Assembly: GCA_022702705.1 (NCBI GenBank)
Contig: CM040426.1
Span: 76,841,877 to 76,905,876, forward strand
Direction of reading: 5' to 3'
Source: Papilionanthe hookeriana x Papilionanthe teres
Taxonomy: Eukaryota > Streptophyta > Magnoliopsida > Asparagales > Orchidaceae
Length of the DNA: 64,000 nucleotides
The notes under the pieces were generated by a model that had not been told where the DNA came from, searched no databases, and saw nothing but the letters and a program-made list of their open reading frames with translations. This document shows, piece after piece, positions 1 to 14,300 of the stretch (position 1 is its first letter; every line of letters starts with the position of its first letter). A program made the position numbers and the translations under genes.

Positions 1-873
1 GTAATTGCTTCAAAACTTGACCCTTAACCAAAATCAATCTTAACTTTACCTTAACTTGAAATAACAGTTAAAGTAATATTAGTTGAGCTTGGAAATCTCA
101 GTAAGATAAAAAACTATTTTAAACTAAAATTCAAATATTCATGAAACCAAACTATTACGATTTATATTAATCATGAACTAGATAAGATAAACTAAAATAA
201 ACATAGACTAATCAGTGCATCACTGTCATTAGTATAAAGAGGTTTTTTTTTAATAGTATTTGGCATAATAATATATTAGGAAATCTCACAAAAAAGTTTA
301 AGGAGATTTTAATGTACAATCAAAATCTGCATTATGCTACTCAAGTTTACAAGTATTAACATAGGAGGCTTTATAATATTAATTTGTTTAATTTAATTAT
401 TTTTTAACTTAAAATATTTTACTTTATCCTTATAATTTATTATGTATGAGGATATAGGCTCATTAGCCATTTATAGATTGTAAACTGTATTAAATACATA
501 TCACATAATAGGTTTGAAAACACAGCCCAAAGTCTAAATATTGAGGATCCTTTTGCCAACGACAAGGTTTTAACTTTATCACCCTTGTTTTACATGTCAA
601 CATAATCTTTTCAATTTGAGGGCCCTTTATTCTTCATATGAGCTCACCTTTGTTGCTCACTTGTATTGTTAATAACATATAAATTTGAGGACACTTTTGC
701 CTTTGTACGGGCTCACCTTTATCGTCCACATGTAAATTTTATTGATACCATATAAATTTGTGGGCTCTTTTGCCATCTATATAGACCGTGGGCAGCACAA
801 GGAATTTTGAAAACTTTTGTCGTTTTACCTTTTTACCTGAAATTAACTATTGATTAATATAGGAATCATATGT
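1..873 (+). other. Intron of NAA35 (inferred), no feature recognised
   Basis: AT-rich sequence without coding blocks of the upstream part of NAA35. I infer it is intron because exon 1 of the window begins mid-codon and no upstream MAK10 motif is visible here. Confidence 0.5.
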
Positions 874-878
874 GGTAG

Positions 879-1847
879 TGACGGGGCTAGGGGAGCCAAC
901 TAGCTGAATCGGTTGGCAACAAATCTAATGCATATCCAGTGGACCGGACAGGATTTCAACGGGGCGGGATTGCCGCCTCCACCCTCTCCTATTTCTTTCC
1001 TTTCTTGTTCTTCTCCATATGGGAGTCTTTAAATCACTATCTTCTAGATTTGGGACTGCCGCCCCACCCATTCTCTTTTGTATTCTTCTTCTACTCCTTT
1101 CCTTTTGTTGTCTTCTCTTATTTCTGTCTTTTTGTTCCTCTCCATATGAGAGTCTATAAATTATTTTTTTATGGAGGTAGGTTTTAGGTTTTGCTTGTTG
1201 CTGATTCAAAGTCTCCCTTGGAGTCTTCTCCTCTCCTAATGAAGGTTGTATCCAACGATGGGTGGTGCTTCCGCTGCATCTTGCTCCGAGGTGATGTTGT
1301 ATCTTCTTCTATCATCTTCTGTGCCCCTTCTCCTCCATTCCCTTTAGCTACTGGCCTCTCCAACCTGTACCCCCACACCTTGCCGCCCCTTTCCTGCAGC
1401 ATATCCTTGCTGTCCAGCCATCCAACCTGCAGCCTAGCACTCTGCGGCCCCCTTCTTGCAGCACACTAGTGCTGTCCAGCCATCCAACCTGCACCCTAGC
1501 ACCCTGCGGCCCCCTTCTTGCAGCACACTAGTGCTGTCCAGCCATCCCACCTTCATCCCAGCACCTGGTCACCAATCTTCCTTCATTCTCATAGCCGTCC
1601 CACTTCTCCGGCCCACCTACCGGCGACCAAATCACCTTCTCTAAACTACTCCATAGCCTCCGACCTTGACCCCTCTTGTACCACTTCGTCGACGCCACCA
1701 CCGCGCTTGGATCTTCTCTTCTAGTCCTGGCTGGAGAGTCGTATCATTGTATTTTCCTTTCCAGTTTGAGTTACATTGTAACCATAATTCTGTATCAATA
1801 AAAGTTTTATTTTGTTTCCATTGATTTCCTAACTAGTTTCAATATCA
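879..1847 (+). mobile_element. Solo LTR with 5 bp target-site duplication
   Basis: A 969 bp block starting TGACGGGG and ending AATATCA (TG...CA). It is flanked by GGTAG on both sides, at 874-878 and 1848-1852. It has the layout of a promoter LTR in sense with the gene: a CT-rich leader, TATAAA at 1155-1160, a C-rich region with short internal duplications around 1400-1560, and AATAAA at 1797-1802. Its terminal CTAGTTT..ATATCA resembles the LTR end at 16124, just before that element's primer binding site. No internal region follows, so recombination between two LTRs is the likely origin. Confidence 0.82.
1400..1560 (+). repeat. Short tandem duplication inside the solo LTR
   Basis: A unit of about 62 bp containing CTGTCCAGCCATCC and CTTGCAGCACACTAG is repeated two to three times with few differences. 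Confidence 0.75.
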
Positions 1848-1852
1848 GGTAG

Positions 1853-2298
1853 TGAACAACATAAGAGAAGTGGAAATGATTTGAGTACCTGCTGTCCAAT
1901 TCTGGTCTTTTAGCACTTGGTTTCTCAAACAAGGTTGATATCAAAATTTGTTCTTCTCTATGCTGGCAAAACTTGCTAATGTGCTTGATATGATGTTGAA
2001 AAGACAAAAAAATGCACCTCTAATGCCAATACTGCTAGTAATGATAGGGAATGTTGTTGTTAATTCATATTTGAGTATACAATATAGATTTTTCTCAATT
2101 ACTCACTTTCAAAGTTGAAGATTGCATCGTTAACTTGCTGTTGTCACAAAATCCACTGATTGCCACACGTATCGATCCATGCTTATAATTTATTTTCAAT
2201 TCATTCTATTATATATTTTCAGGCTACCATATTTATTAGATAATATTTATTGGTTTTGATATTTCATAAAATTATTTACATACTACTTTTTGTTGCAG
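1853..2298 (+). other. Intron just upstream of exon 1, nothing recognised
   Basis: AT-rich intronic sequence ending in a T-rich tract and the acceptor of exon 1. Confidence 0.6.
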
Positions 2299-2378
2299 AT
2301 AATGGGTCGCTACAAACCAATTGTGATCTCGAAGAAGGTTATTGCCGAGCTGTTCTCTGCCGCTTACGTTTTCGTAAG
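2299..2378 (+). CDS. NAA35: NAA35 exon 1 of window
   Basis: An 80 bp exon. It follows the acceptor tttttgttgcag and ends at CGTAAG before GT. The first two bases complete a codon from an exon upstream of the window; frame starts at 2301. It encodes [15 protein letters not shown] then [11 protein letters not shown], matching the family block before the PQGRG segment. A better-looking donor (GTAAGG) sits five bases earlier at 2374, but only the 2378 boundary keeps frame with exon 2. Confidence 0.9.
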
Positions 2379-5300
2379 GTCTTATCTTTTGTTTCACATT
2401 TATTTGTTAGGTTCATGATGAAAATGATTGGAATTTTCTTTTTTTTTTTGATCCACTCCATTGAAGGAGCATGTTAGGTGGCAAGAGCTTTGAGGATTGA
2501 AAGGGAGGGTGGGTGAAGTTGATTAAATCTTTTAATACAACATTTTCTAAATTGGAGCAGTCAACTAGCCACATTGATACAATAAAAGAAGCTTGTTTTC
2601 TTTTTTTAGTCCATTGGACCATGTGAGCATAATTAATTAGTTGGAACTACTCGAACTGGATGTATCTCATTTTGAATTGTTGTTCCATGACAAGCTGGAG
2701 ACTCATGCTATACTTATACCTGGCTGTCTCCCTCTTCAACAGCTTTTTGACTCGCTTCATCAAGCTTAATTTATCATTGTCCTAGTAGTGTTGGACCTAG
2801 CTCACTCGTCTTCCCAATGTTTCACTGCTAATTTTAGTCTTGTTTCCACAATTATCGGGAATCTAAAATTGCCATGAGGATAATTGAGGGTAATTTTTTG
2901 TAAATATTGCTAACGTCTCACCTTATTTTGTGCTGGATGGTCTTGAGCTGGAGAATCATGTTGTGTTTGCTTGGCATGCCTTCTTGATGGCCATGAATTT
3001 CCAAGTTTAATATTGTGATATTTTGCTGTTTTCAACCCTTTAGCCAACACCTTTATTTTGAGAAGCTATTTAGTATAGAGCTAAATTGGGCAAGGAGCTC
3101 TTCTAAGTTTTAACATGAAGTTATTTGAGGTGATTATTCCATGCCTTGTGCTTTTTACAGCTTTCAGGAGCTGTTGGCTTAGTTATTTTCTTATCATTGG
3201 TGTTTCTTCTGACACAGCTATGGATAGTTTATGAACAGAGAATAAAATGCATTTAAATTGGTCATTCACGGTAAACTTTATTTGGATGCTAGATGGGGCT
3301 TCGATTGGCTTCAAAAATTCCAAAAGCTTCTTAAATTTGCTGTTTTAACTTAATTTTTATATTATCTAGTTCAACGAGCTGTAGTTGTAGTATGAGTCCT
3401 CTAGCTTTTGCTTCTGTGTTAGAAACCATTGTATTAATAACTGCTAATGACTTCTCTAACGTATCAATTGTCTTGTTTAGGTAGAGTTAATTCTTCTTGG
3501 GTTTGATTTGGTTCTTGTTTGCAGACAAAAGTAATTTTGCTTGAAAAAAAATTTTGGAGTTTCATTAAAGCATTATTTTCTATTCCTTCAGATCGGTTTT
3601 GACAGTATTTAGGAATTGCAGTTGCCCAATTGACTTGGTCTTTAATATGGTGGAGGCTGTAAGTCTACCTTGTAAGCTTTGTTTTTGCCTCGACAAATAT
3701 GTTTGATCTGAAATAAGTCAAAATAGCATAATAATTGATTTACAACATCGATCTTGACTTAAATAGAGCCAAGAAATAGAAATGCAGTCCTTCTCCTTGC
3801 ACTTGTTGTGGGTCATTCCCTCTCTCCTGTATTTCTAATGAAACTTCTGCATGAAACCAATTGTATTATTCCCTAATAACCTAACTAAGCTTGTTCGACC
3901 ATCTTTAACTCTCCGCACTCCCACCTTGCCCAACAATGGCTATTTACTTCCAATAAGTGGTGATTTTGTCCTTTTCCCTTCAAAAGTTGTCTCTTCTTCA
4001 TTTTCCTTGGAATTTCTCCAATGTTTGTTTATAGTATTCCATAGTAAATACTTATAATTTTTTAATTCTTTGTTTATGTTGGAAAATGATGCTGGTTTCC
4101 TTCCTTTAAAACACCCTAATTAATATTTGGGTTTGTTTAGAGCATTTTTTTGAAGTCTTGATTGTAATGACCTTGACCTGGTGGCTTGAAATCCTAAGGC
4201 GGAAATATTTGGTTGAATAAAACTTAAGTACTACTTACAAAATAATATATAAAAATAGAAATTTGTAATCGTTTTATAATGTCGTCACTTAATACATGGA
4301 ACAAACACTAATTTATAAAGTTAACATTTGTATTGTTGTTTGCTAATTATTAAACTAATATAAATATCTTTCACTCGCAGCTCCATCTCTATGATGCAAA
4401 AAATTTCTTCTTCCACTTATTTAATCCTTAAGATATTGTATTGTAAACATTTTTAAATAATAATGACAAGTTGTAAACCTAACCGGGCGGGTAGTTCATA
4501 GTTCATGGTTATAACATAAAGGAATTGAGAAACTGATATGTATGCCCATTGTAATTGATGAATCAACATGAACCCATACAGCAATTCATTTTATGCAAAG
4601 ATGACATTGTAAAGAGGTTTTGGAATATTCTTTTGTACACCAATACATGAATAAGAAGGTACCATATCATATATTATCATATCTCTTTCATTTTTATATA
4701 ATACAATTGTCAACTAAGCACAATTTAACTGTACCATTTGAGGTACTTCAATATTAAATTTCCTTTTACACAACCGCAAGTATGCAATTATTATATGTGT
4801 GGGTACATAAGCATTCTTAATTTGTACTATTAAAGCGTGAATTACGTCATTCAACATACATATACAACCATCACACATATTATTTTGCATTCTCCATACC
4901 AGTTCATATCTTGTTATTGGCAATTTTTTTTTTCATATGATAAACAATTAAAGCTTGATAAGAAATCTATATCATTCATTTTATCATTACCAATATTTTT
5001 AAGAATGGAGATTAATCATAAGTGAAATTGCAATAACATTTTATTAGACTAATATCAATATCATTTGATTCAATTAAATTTAAAAGAATTAATATCATCA
5101 CTATAATTTGGAATATGAGCACTTATCTTAACCTTCAGTGGCTTGATTTTATGTTTTAGTCCTTAAACCCAACGTTAGTTGAATAACTATAATTGTATAT
5201 GAGATATTCACATTAATCAATCTTATTCAAGCTATAGCTTTTTCATTTTTACTATACTTTGATCTCACTATTTAATAATTTTGTTGTTTATAAAATATAT

Positions 5301-8300
5301 TAATCTTAATCAGTTTATATTTATTTTTAATTAGTTGAATAGACTATTGTTACTCTTTGGTATACCCAATTTAATACTTGATATAGCTTTATAATTGAAT
5401 TCCTACTTTCTTTTTTCCTTCTACTCAACATCAAAATTTTCTTTATTTTATTCTTTTAAATTACAACCTTAACATATCAAATTAACTTTTATAAATAAAA
5501 ACATAGAATTTTGGTTAGGATGAATTTAAGCTTTTTAATTAATTTTAATTGATTTTTTTTATTCTAAGTTCACTTAAAAAATTAGGTGCAAGATTATTTT
5601 TATACTTTCAAATATTTAAGAAATTTGTTTTAAAAATACCAATCATTTTTTTTGTAAACTGAACAACATTATTTTGTAATAAAATTTTAAAAGTTTAGAT
5701 TTACTTTAAATCATAATTTTGGTACATTTGATTTTTATCGATTTAGAAATAGCTTAAGATAAGGTTCCAAGAGATATCCTTTAGAGAGTTCTTTAGAGAG
5801 TTCTTGATATGATTTATATTGAAGTCATTACAGATATGTATGCTAGAGTTGTTACTTATATTAGAACTGAAGGAGGATTGATCAAATTTTTTCACATTTC
5901 TGTTGGATTACATCCGGGATCGGCTTTAAGCCATTATCTTTTTGCTTTATTTATTGATGGTCTTACTAGACATTTACAGGAGGATGTACCTTGGTGTATG
6001 CTTTTCGCTGATGTTATCCTTCTCGTGGATAAGACGATAGGAAAAATCATGAAAAACTTGAATTATGGAGGTCTATATTGGAGTCTAAAGGCCTTCGTTT
6101 GAGTAGAAGTAAAACTAAATACATGGAATGTAATTTTAGTAGTAGTAGCTCTAGTGACAGAAGTGTAACATTGGGTGATCAAATTATTAAAATGTGTGAA
6201 TGATTTAGATATCTCGGGTCTATTGTTCAAAGTGATGGTGATATAGATTGGGATGTTAATAGTAGAATTCAAGTTGGTTGGTTGAAGTGGAGGAATGCTT
6301 CGGGCCTATTTTGTGATAGAAAAGTACTGCTCAGACTAAAAGGAAAATCTTATAAGATGGTGGTGAGATCTGCAATGCTCTATGGCACTAAATGTTGGCC
6401 TTTAAAAGAGAAGCATAATACTAAGTTAAGTGTTGCCGAGATGAGAATAATTAGGTGGATGAGTGACTTTATACTTGGAGACAAAATGCGAAACGAATAT
6501 ATCCGTGATAGGGTTGGTGTAGCTCCAGTGATGGATTTAATTAGAGAGGGTTGTCTTAGATGGTTTGGTCACATTAAACGTCGACCATATGATGATCCAA
6601 TTAGGAGAGTTGATGTTTTAGATTCAACTTAGGTTAAGAAAGGAATAGGTAGACCTAGGAAGACTTGGGCTTATTGTATAAAAAATGATCTTAATTTATT
6701 AGAATTAAATGAAAATATGACACTAAATAAGATGCAATGGAGAAAAATGATTCATGTAGCCAACCCCACTTAGTGGGATTAAGGGTTTGTTGTTGTTGTT
6801 GTTGTTGTTTTACTTTAAATCATAAAATCAAATAAAGTTCATATATTTTGATTAATATGCATATGCTTGACTTTCATCTTTCTTTTCTAAATTTCTATAT
6901 ATTTGTCATGATTTTATTGACCTTCACTCCCAAATATCTTGTCAAAATTAATTTGCAAATTAATGTGATGTAGTCATGCAACATGGCTCTTGCGATTGGG
7001 GCAGAACTGAATCAAACACCTCTTTTCTTATTTTCTTTCTAATTTCTAGCATGTTTCCCTTTATCTTTCTTTCCTTTCTAGTCATTTTCTTTATATGTGT
7101 TGTAGTAGGGCTTGGATGACAGTTTTTCGTGTGTTTTATTTGGGACAGCCGCCGACGTCTCTGTTTTTCTTTCAAGGGCTATATCCAAGGGCTGTGTGGT
7201 TCTCTAGCTATATATCGCTCCCAAGGTGGTGGTTATCCTCCCCTTATCCTTCCCCATTTTTCCCACGTCGCCCGCCCTTGTTGCATCAGCCCCGAAATGC
7301 AGCCATTGGCTGTTTTCCTGCACTGTCTGACCTTCCAGCTGCTTTCCCTTGCTACCGACGCCCCTGAAAATGATCTTTTTGCTGTCTTGCAGTACTTCGC
7401 CGCTGCAGCCGCCATTCCCTCTCGTTGCCGCCGCCTAGAACAGCCGTTATCTGCTATTTTCTTCACTGTCCAGACATCTTTCTTGCTGCCATCGTGCAGG
7501 ACAACAACCACACTTGCTTTTCCTGCAGCTTTACACCTGTCCCTCGCTACAACCAACACCTCTTTGCTGTCGCTACACCTTCCAGCCCATCAACCGACCT
7601 TTGCTATTCCTCTGGAGGCTTAAACGTTTGCTGATCACCATCACCTCTCGATCCACCCTAGTTTGATTTGTGTCGTCTCTTGTTGCAATTTCAGATTTCG
7701 TTTGTTTTGTTGTAAGTTCCTATTTAAATTCAACAATGATATTATTTTTTCATTGTTGTTTGTTTAACTCTGGTATCATAAAGAATGAAGCTAGAGTATA
7801 CCAATTAGAATTTCTTTCTAAATTGAAATTTTCACACTTAGTATCTGGGAAAGTACGAAAGAATTCTTATTTTGCGCGACTGGATACCCATGTGTAGGGG
7901 CTTTTATATGTCTTAGGCAGCGAACTGACCTCATCTGCTCATTCTCACGCATGACCCTGCTTTAGCTCTTTGTTCTGATCTCACTTATTTGATCCATATC
8001 TCTGTCACATTCTTCCATAGAAAAAAACACACACACATTCTCTCTCTCTCCCCATCATCTTCCCTTTCTTATAAAAAGGGACTGACTGATTGATAGACAA
8101 TAGCCATCCATTTTTTACTGAATATAACACTTTATTTTTAACGCTGGTTAGCTAGCGGAGAAGTTGCGTTAGGTTTTTTGCGGACTTGCATTGATAGTTT
8201 TAAGAATGCAAATAAATTTTGCTTTTCTAAACCTATTGCTTCCTTCCATTTAAAATTCGTACCAACGAACTGCCAAGAAACATTTTCAGAAATACACCTT

Positions 8301-11300
8301 TGACTATAAGGATGCGTTTTCTTTGAACCCCATGCACAATTTATTGAAGATGTCTTTTGAAATTACTGCATTGCCATACTATCTCTTCATATCTTATTTT
8401 CTTAAATGGCCATTCCTATTTTCTAGCCACAACTTCTACTTTATTAGTCAAATATAGAGTGAACGCCCTTTTTTTAGACACTGTAAATAATTCTATTCCA
8501 CTACATAGAATGGAAGCTATTCGTTTCCTAGTTGTATTCACAAGTATTTCTTCTGATGATATCCTTCATTGAAATTATCTATGATTTCAAACTTTCCACA
8601 GATAATCAATCGATTTATCTGTTTTAATATTTTCATAGTTTTCCATTGTCTTAACTGTTGTTTCGTGCCCGCTAGTGCATCAGAATACCTCAAGATATGG
8701 TCCTGTTTGGCTAGAAGAATTAAGGCAGGATCAGGAGTTCAATAATAATCCCTTCTTGCAGTTACAGATTGCGTGAAACTATTAAATTTTGCATTTCTGG
8801 GCTCTTTTTTTCATATTTAATCTAGATAGCAAACTGCTGATGTCCGTGTTACCAATGATTCACTTTTCAAGCATTTTTTTCTTATTTATAAGTAATACTT
8901 GGGATGAAATTTCTAACTGTCGTAATTGGACTTGCTATGTAGCCAGATGAGGCCTTGACATTTGAATACTCCATTACTATTTTTAGTCCATATTCGAGGA
9001 AGTGGTGCAGTTCGTAGGTCAAGTTTAGTGTAAACTTTAAAAGCCTCAAGGAATTAACTGTTTTCTTCTTTTGATTTTGATTATTTTTGGTTGATTTCTG
9101 TTAAAATCACTAATGCATTCAAAACTTTCATAAGTGATAGCCATTTACTTTATCTGTTCATAAGTTTCCATTTTTTTTATTCTCAGCACTTATATCATGC
9201 CCTTATGTGCATGAGAAAGCCTCAAGGAAGGGGTCTCGAGTTGGCAAAAAAGCATGTAATATCATGTCTCTCTGAGCTTGCTTCTATGTCGAAGTCAATG
9301 GAATTCCTCAGATCTAATGCTTGTGGAGCTATTCACGGTGAAATTGAATGTAGGACAACTGCATCAGGAAGACAGCCATTGGGTTTTGATGCTAATTTAA
9401 ATAGCAGATTGTCCACTCCAACTCCTCCACGAGCAATCCAAATTCTCAGCTGGAAAGAAGTGAGCCATAAAAAAAGATAGCTAGAGCTATAAAGTTGTTT
9501 TTTTCTTTGGAAGGATTTACATGCATACCACTTAATCCTTACATATTTACATATCTTACACTTAAACTTTCAATTTTTACATATTTTGCCACCTTACCTA
9601 TGCATGAATGGTATTTTTTATGAAGGATTTGTGTGGTGTAAATGTAAAAATCAAAGTTTAGGTGTTAGATATGTAAATACATAAGAATTGGGTGTTTTGT
9701 ATGTAAATGCCCCTTTTTTTTAAAAAAAAATTACAAGTTTGTTTCACTTGTTCTAGCATGGAAAGATGTTCTTGTTGTAGTAGGTGCTGACAATGGACTT
9801 TATTTCTGGATCTATAATTTTGTTGAATATCCCCTCTATTTCACATTACAGGCTATTGAGTACTTTGAGAAGCTTCTGAATGATCTGGATGCTGTTTTTT
9901 CATTTCCACTTGATCCATTGCTGGATAACATTCTGCAGTTTTTGGTCCAATTTCAGAAATCACAACCTGATCTAGTGGCAAGAGCTCATCTCCAGGTATC
10001 ATCAAAACTGTTGTAATTTTTTTACATTTTTGCAAAAGAACTGTTAGTATTGTTCCCGTGTATACCAATTTTTGCCAATGAATTCTAAATTTTGTTTCAT
10101 GTTTGCATTTACATACATATCACCCAATTCCTCTGTATTTACACATCTAACATGCAATGTTTAATTTTTTCATTTTATTCCACCCACTTTTTTTATGTCA
10201 CATAAAAAATACCATCATTTTTACTTCTAAAAAGACGATCAATTTTTTTTTTTCCTGCTGGCAAAAATAACTCAGTTTCAGCTCATACTCTCTCTTAAGC
10301 TTGCACCCTTTTTTTCGTATTCTCTTGTAGTTCTTCATTTCTATTTTCTAAGTTCTTTGGCTTGTATTGTTATAAGTTATTAGTGTAAAACTTGTCAGTT
10401 ATAAGATAAGTATTATGCGTTATCTTGCTGTCATTTTACTTATATTAAATAGTGATTGAGGCTAGTAAATTATAATGGTATTCTTCTTTTTGTTTTACCT
10501 CTCTGTTAAATTATCATGCTATTTTTATTGTAATTTTTCAAAAACTATTTGGAGATTTACTATTTTTTTAAAATAAATTACACGTTATTTTATGAATACT
10601 ATTTCTTATTCATTTCCTTATGAAATAAAAAAAAAATTAATTTTATGTATTTCTCTAAAATTATTTGTTTAATATTGTTGCTGAAAAAACTCTTACTGGG
10701 ATTGATTTCTTAATGCTGCTGACAGATGCCATTTGAAAAAAGTTCATCTTACTACTTAGCTTTTACTAATTATTTTAGCCTGATGATCAGTGAGTTTGAC
10801 TCGTTGCTATTTGATTAGTTCAACTGTTAGTTCTAGTCTTCTTCGTCAATATAAGAGAAATATTTTATTGTTAAATATATATAAATTAAAAATTACTTAA
10901 ATTTTACATAAATAATAGTATATTCAATTCACATTTTAAGAATTGTCGTTATTCTTCTAATTCTTATGATATGAGTTTTGAACCTTACTGTTTGGCAAAG
11001 GAGTTCATTACGCTTGCAGGCCTATGCATGAGGCCATAAAGTGGAATAAAGAGGTCTAAATTATAATGATACAAATTCCAAGTTCTTTGTTATTTGTGGC
11101 CAATTTAGTTCTATACTGTCACATTTCTATAATTTAGTTCCCCGCCTATGTAAAATTGATTCACAACGTAAATCATGTTATAAAATTGACTCTTTTTTTG
11201 TCCATCAACCATGCAAAATCTATTCCAATTTTGTTCATTAGGGACCATTCTGGATTAATTTTGTGTAGTTGAGAGACTAAATTAGAGAAATGTGATAATC

Positions 11301-14300
11301 TGGGCTATATTGATCACATATAAATAGTTGGGTACCTATTTTTGGATTTTATTTCATGATTATATTATGGATATTACCTACTATAATAGGCAATCGATTT
11401 GGGGATTTCTGTTTTTATTCTTTTCTTTCATATTAGCAGGTATCTTTTATTTTTATTTTACTTACATGCAAGTTAGAGATATTTGGCGTGTTAGAGCACA
11501 TAAACAATGACAGTTGCAGCATGGTAGATACTGGTGCTGTTGATTATTCCATTTAAATAGTTCTTGTTATGTTTGACTGATATGATCGCTTTGAAATCAT
11601 ACTTTTAATTTTTTTATTACATAATCTGTGCGTAGTAATATTTCATATTATTAACCTTAGTTACTAATAAAGGCCGTGTGAAATGAATCAACATTAACCA
11701 CTGCACGATCACATTAATAATTGTCTGAACCAATAAAAATGATATTGTTTACATCAAAGAATACCAATCTAATTCGTCTTTTGGGTTTAGTTTCCTCCTG
11801 TTATAATTCATCTTGTCATACCAACCCAACCCTGAATATCCTGTTGTGGGGGTGGGGCGGGGACGTTGTCAGGGATGGTTTGGAAGGAATCTTAATAAAG
11901 TTATTTACTATAACTTTAGCCAAAAGAGATAACAGTTCATAATATTCTGATGGGTAAAATGGCAGTGTTATTTTGTTGTCCAACCTTATTTTTGATGTTT
12001 TTGTTTTATTCGATTTGCTAACTGGTGAACAGCTTTTGTTAGTTCAAGATGGGAAGTTATATGGGAAATATTCTTTCCATGAGGTCATTTCAAGGGAATT
12101 AGCAGCGCCTGAAGTTGCAAGGGGTCAGACATTTCAGGAAAATGAATTTGTAGTGCAGCTTGGTCAGGTAAGCTTTCTTTCTCTACATATGTTTTTGTAT
12201 TATTAAGATGTTTGTTGAGGGTAAAACATATCCTTTATTCTATTTTTGACCGCTAGCTGACGATAAACTTGATTAAAATCCTCTGTGCTAACAATGCGTG
12301 GCAACGGCGCAAACTTGGCAAGATTTTACAGGATTGGGGTGTTATTTCAATACAGGTTTGTGCTTTGACTTGCTAATTTATTTTGTATGTATAACTTTAA
12401 ATGTGGCTTTTAGCTAAATGTTATGTTTTTTATTATGTTTTTTGCATAGTTTTCTTGCATAAATTTTGAATCTTTTTAAGTAGCTTTTAAGTGAAAGCAT
12501 AACCACATTAGTTATAATCAGTATAGATTTAACTAGATTAAAAATTATCTATTATTAAATCTGCTATCTTTATTCCATAATTTTCGTTCTTAATTGAGCC
12601 TTTAATTTTTCCAAATTTGACTGGTGTATTTTTCTACATTTGGGCCTTTTTATTATAATAAAAGAGTTGAAGTAGTATTCAATCACTTTTAACAGGGCAT
12701 CACAGCTTGATTAGGGCTTAGCCATCAATCTTATCCCTCCACTTGTCCCTTTCCATCCCTTCATTTCGTACTTGTGCCCTCACTACCTTGCTTGAACAAG
12801 TGAACACTACAATTTAATTGCACTTGCAGGATCACAAGCTTGTTTATCTCGAGCCTTGCCTGCTACACCGACATATCGCCATTTCTCCCAAATGCTATGC
12901 CTGCTAACTAGTGGATAACTTGTGTGTTGCACCTGCTACACAAACCTTCTAAGTTCTAAGCGCATTTGAAAGCTCCTGGTGCATGCACTAGCTCATCTCT
13001 ATTTATTGCCCTGCATTTTTATTCTTTGCGCATGTGGTCTTCTTTTTCACATTATCTTTGCACATGTTGCTCTAAAAATCTCATTTAGTGATTTCTTCTT
13101 GGCAACCTCATCCAAACATGGCTTTTCGATTTATTTTTAATTAACTCATTGTTTTACTCATTGATGGCTTATTCTACCTCTCTCCAAACCTTCCTTCAAT
13201 ATTGATATCACTATCAAACTCGATAGTAGTATCTTTTGTTATCTTGTGATTTTTGTTTACTCATCAATTTCCATGAAAAACTTCATCATTTGGACCCTTG
13301 GGTTCTTGAATTAATGGATACCACCAAAAATATAAAGTGACAGGCGTTTTACTTTGCTATTCTCACTTGGATACTTGATAATCTCAATTCTCAAATTGCT
13401 TTCATTGCTATGTATTAGGAGTTTGACAAAGGGATTTTGAATTATATTCGTTCCACATTTTAAGACAACAATACCTTTTAGTTATGCATTTTTTACCTTG
13501 ACTTCTCTTTACAGTAAGTTGAATAATCTTCTTAACATTATTATAGTACCTTAAAACATAAATATTTTGAACTTCAATATTGCCCCTTTATCACTGATCC
13601 CATTGGCAAAAATAAAATGAGTAATTTTTTTTTTGGTCGAGTTTCTCTTTGGTTCCTATACATCTCTACAATATTTTGAAGGTTAGGTAACGGTTGATTC
13701 TATCATGGCTCTTTCACATATTCTATGGCTCACTAAGCTTGCTACTCCATCTTGTTTTAATAATGAACAGACAATTCTTGCCTTTAAAGCATGATATTGA
13801 GGGGAGGCTTAAGATTTGCTTTGGAATTATTAAGTTCTTTTTTGTTAGAATGTTTCAAAATATGATATGGAATGTGTAGAAATAAGGGATTAGGGTATGC
13901 ATGAAATAAGGGAAAAGACCAAATTATTGTTTGGCCATAAAGGGTTCAACCCAAAAATATCAAAACTTAGATCCAATTTTAATCCTTTTGTGGAAAATAT
14001 TTGTAACCTTTGGGCTTAAAGAAGTTTGGAATCATAGCTTATGATGTCTAGATATGATATGAGAAGTATCTTGAAATTTTATGAAGTTTTTTATATTTTT
14101 TTGGATTTTTATTGGAGACCAAGTCATGTCAAACCCAAATATGGCAATAGTTTTTGTGTAGATACTTAACTTTAGTAAAAGGGTTTAGGGCTTGTGAAAT
14201 TTGAGAAAATTTTTAGTAAGGTTATGAAAATGTGATTAGATTAATTGTAGAGCCTTTCACAAATTTTTCAAGGGTTTAAGGAGCCAAGTAGCCAAAGAAA

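Noticed and set aside
1..2298. Earlier NAA35 exons
   Set aside because: None of the conserved N-terminal MAK10 blocks could be found in any frame.
2374..2380. GTAAGG as the main donor of exon 1
   Set aside because: Using it breaks the conserved RFRK-H junction and shifts the frame; kept as a possible alternative donor only.
7129..7623. Open frame of 164 codons on + and a 108-codon frame on -
   Set aside because: Both lie in the C-rich LTR-like block, are of low complexity and overlap each other; no family match was recognised.
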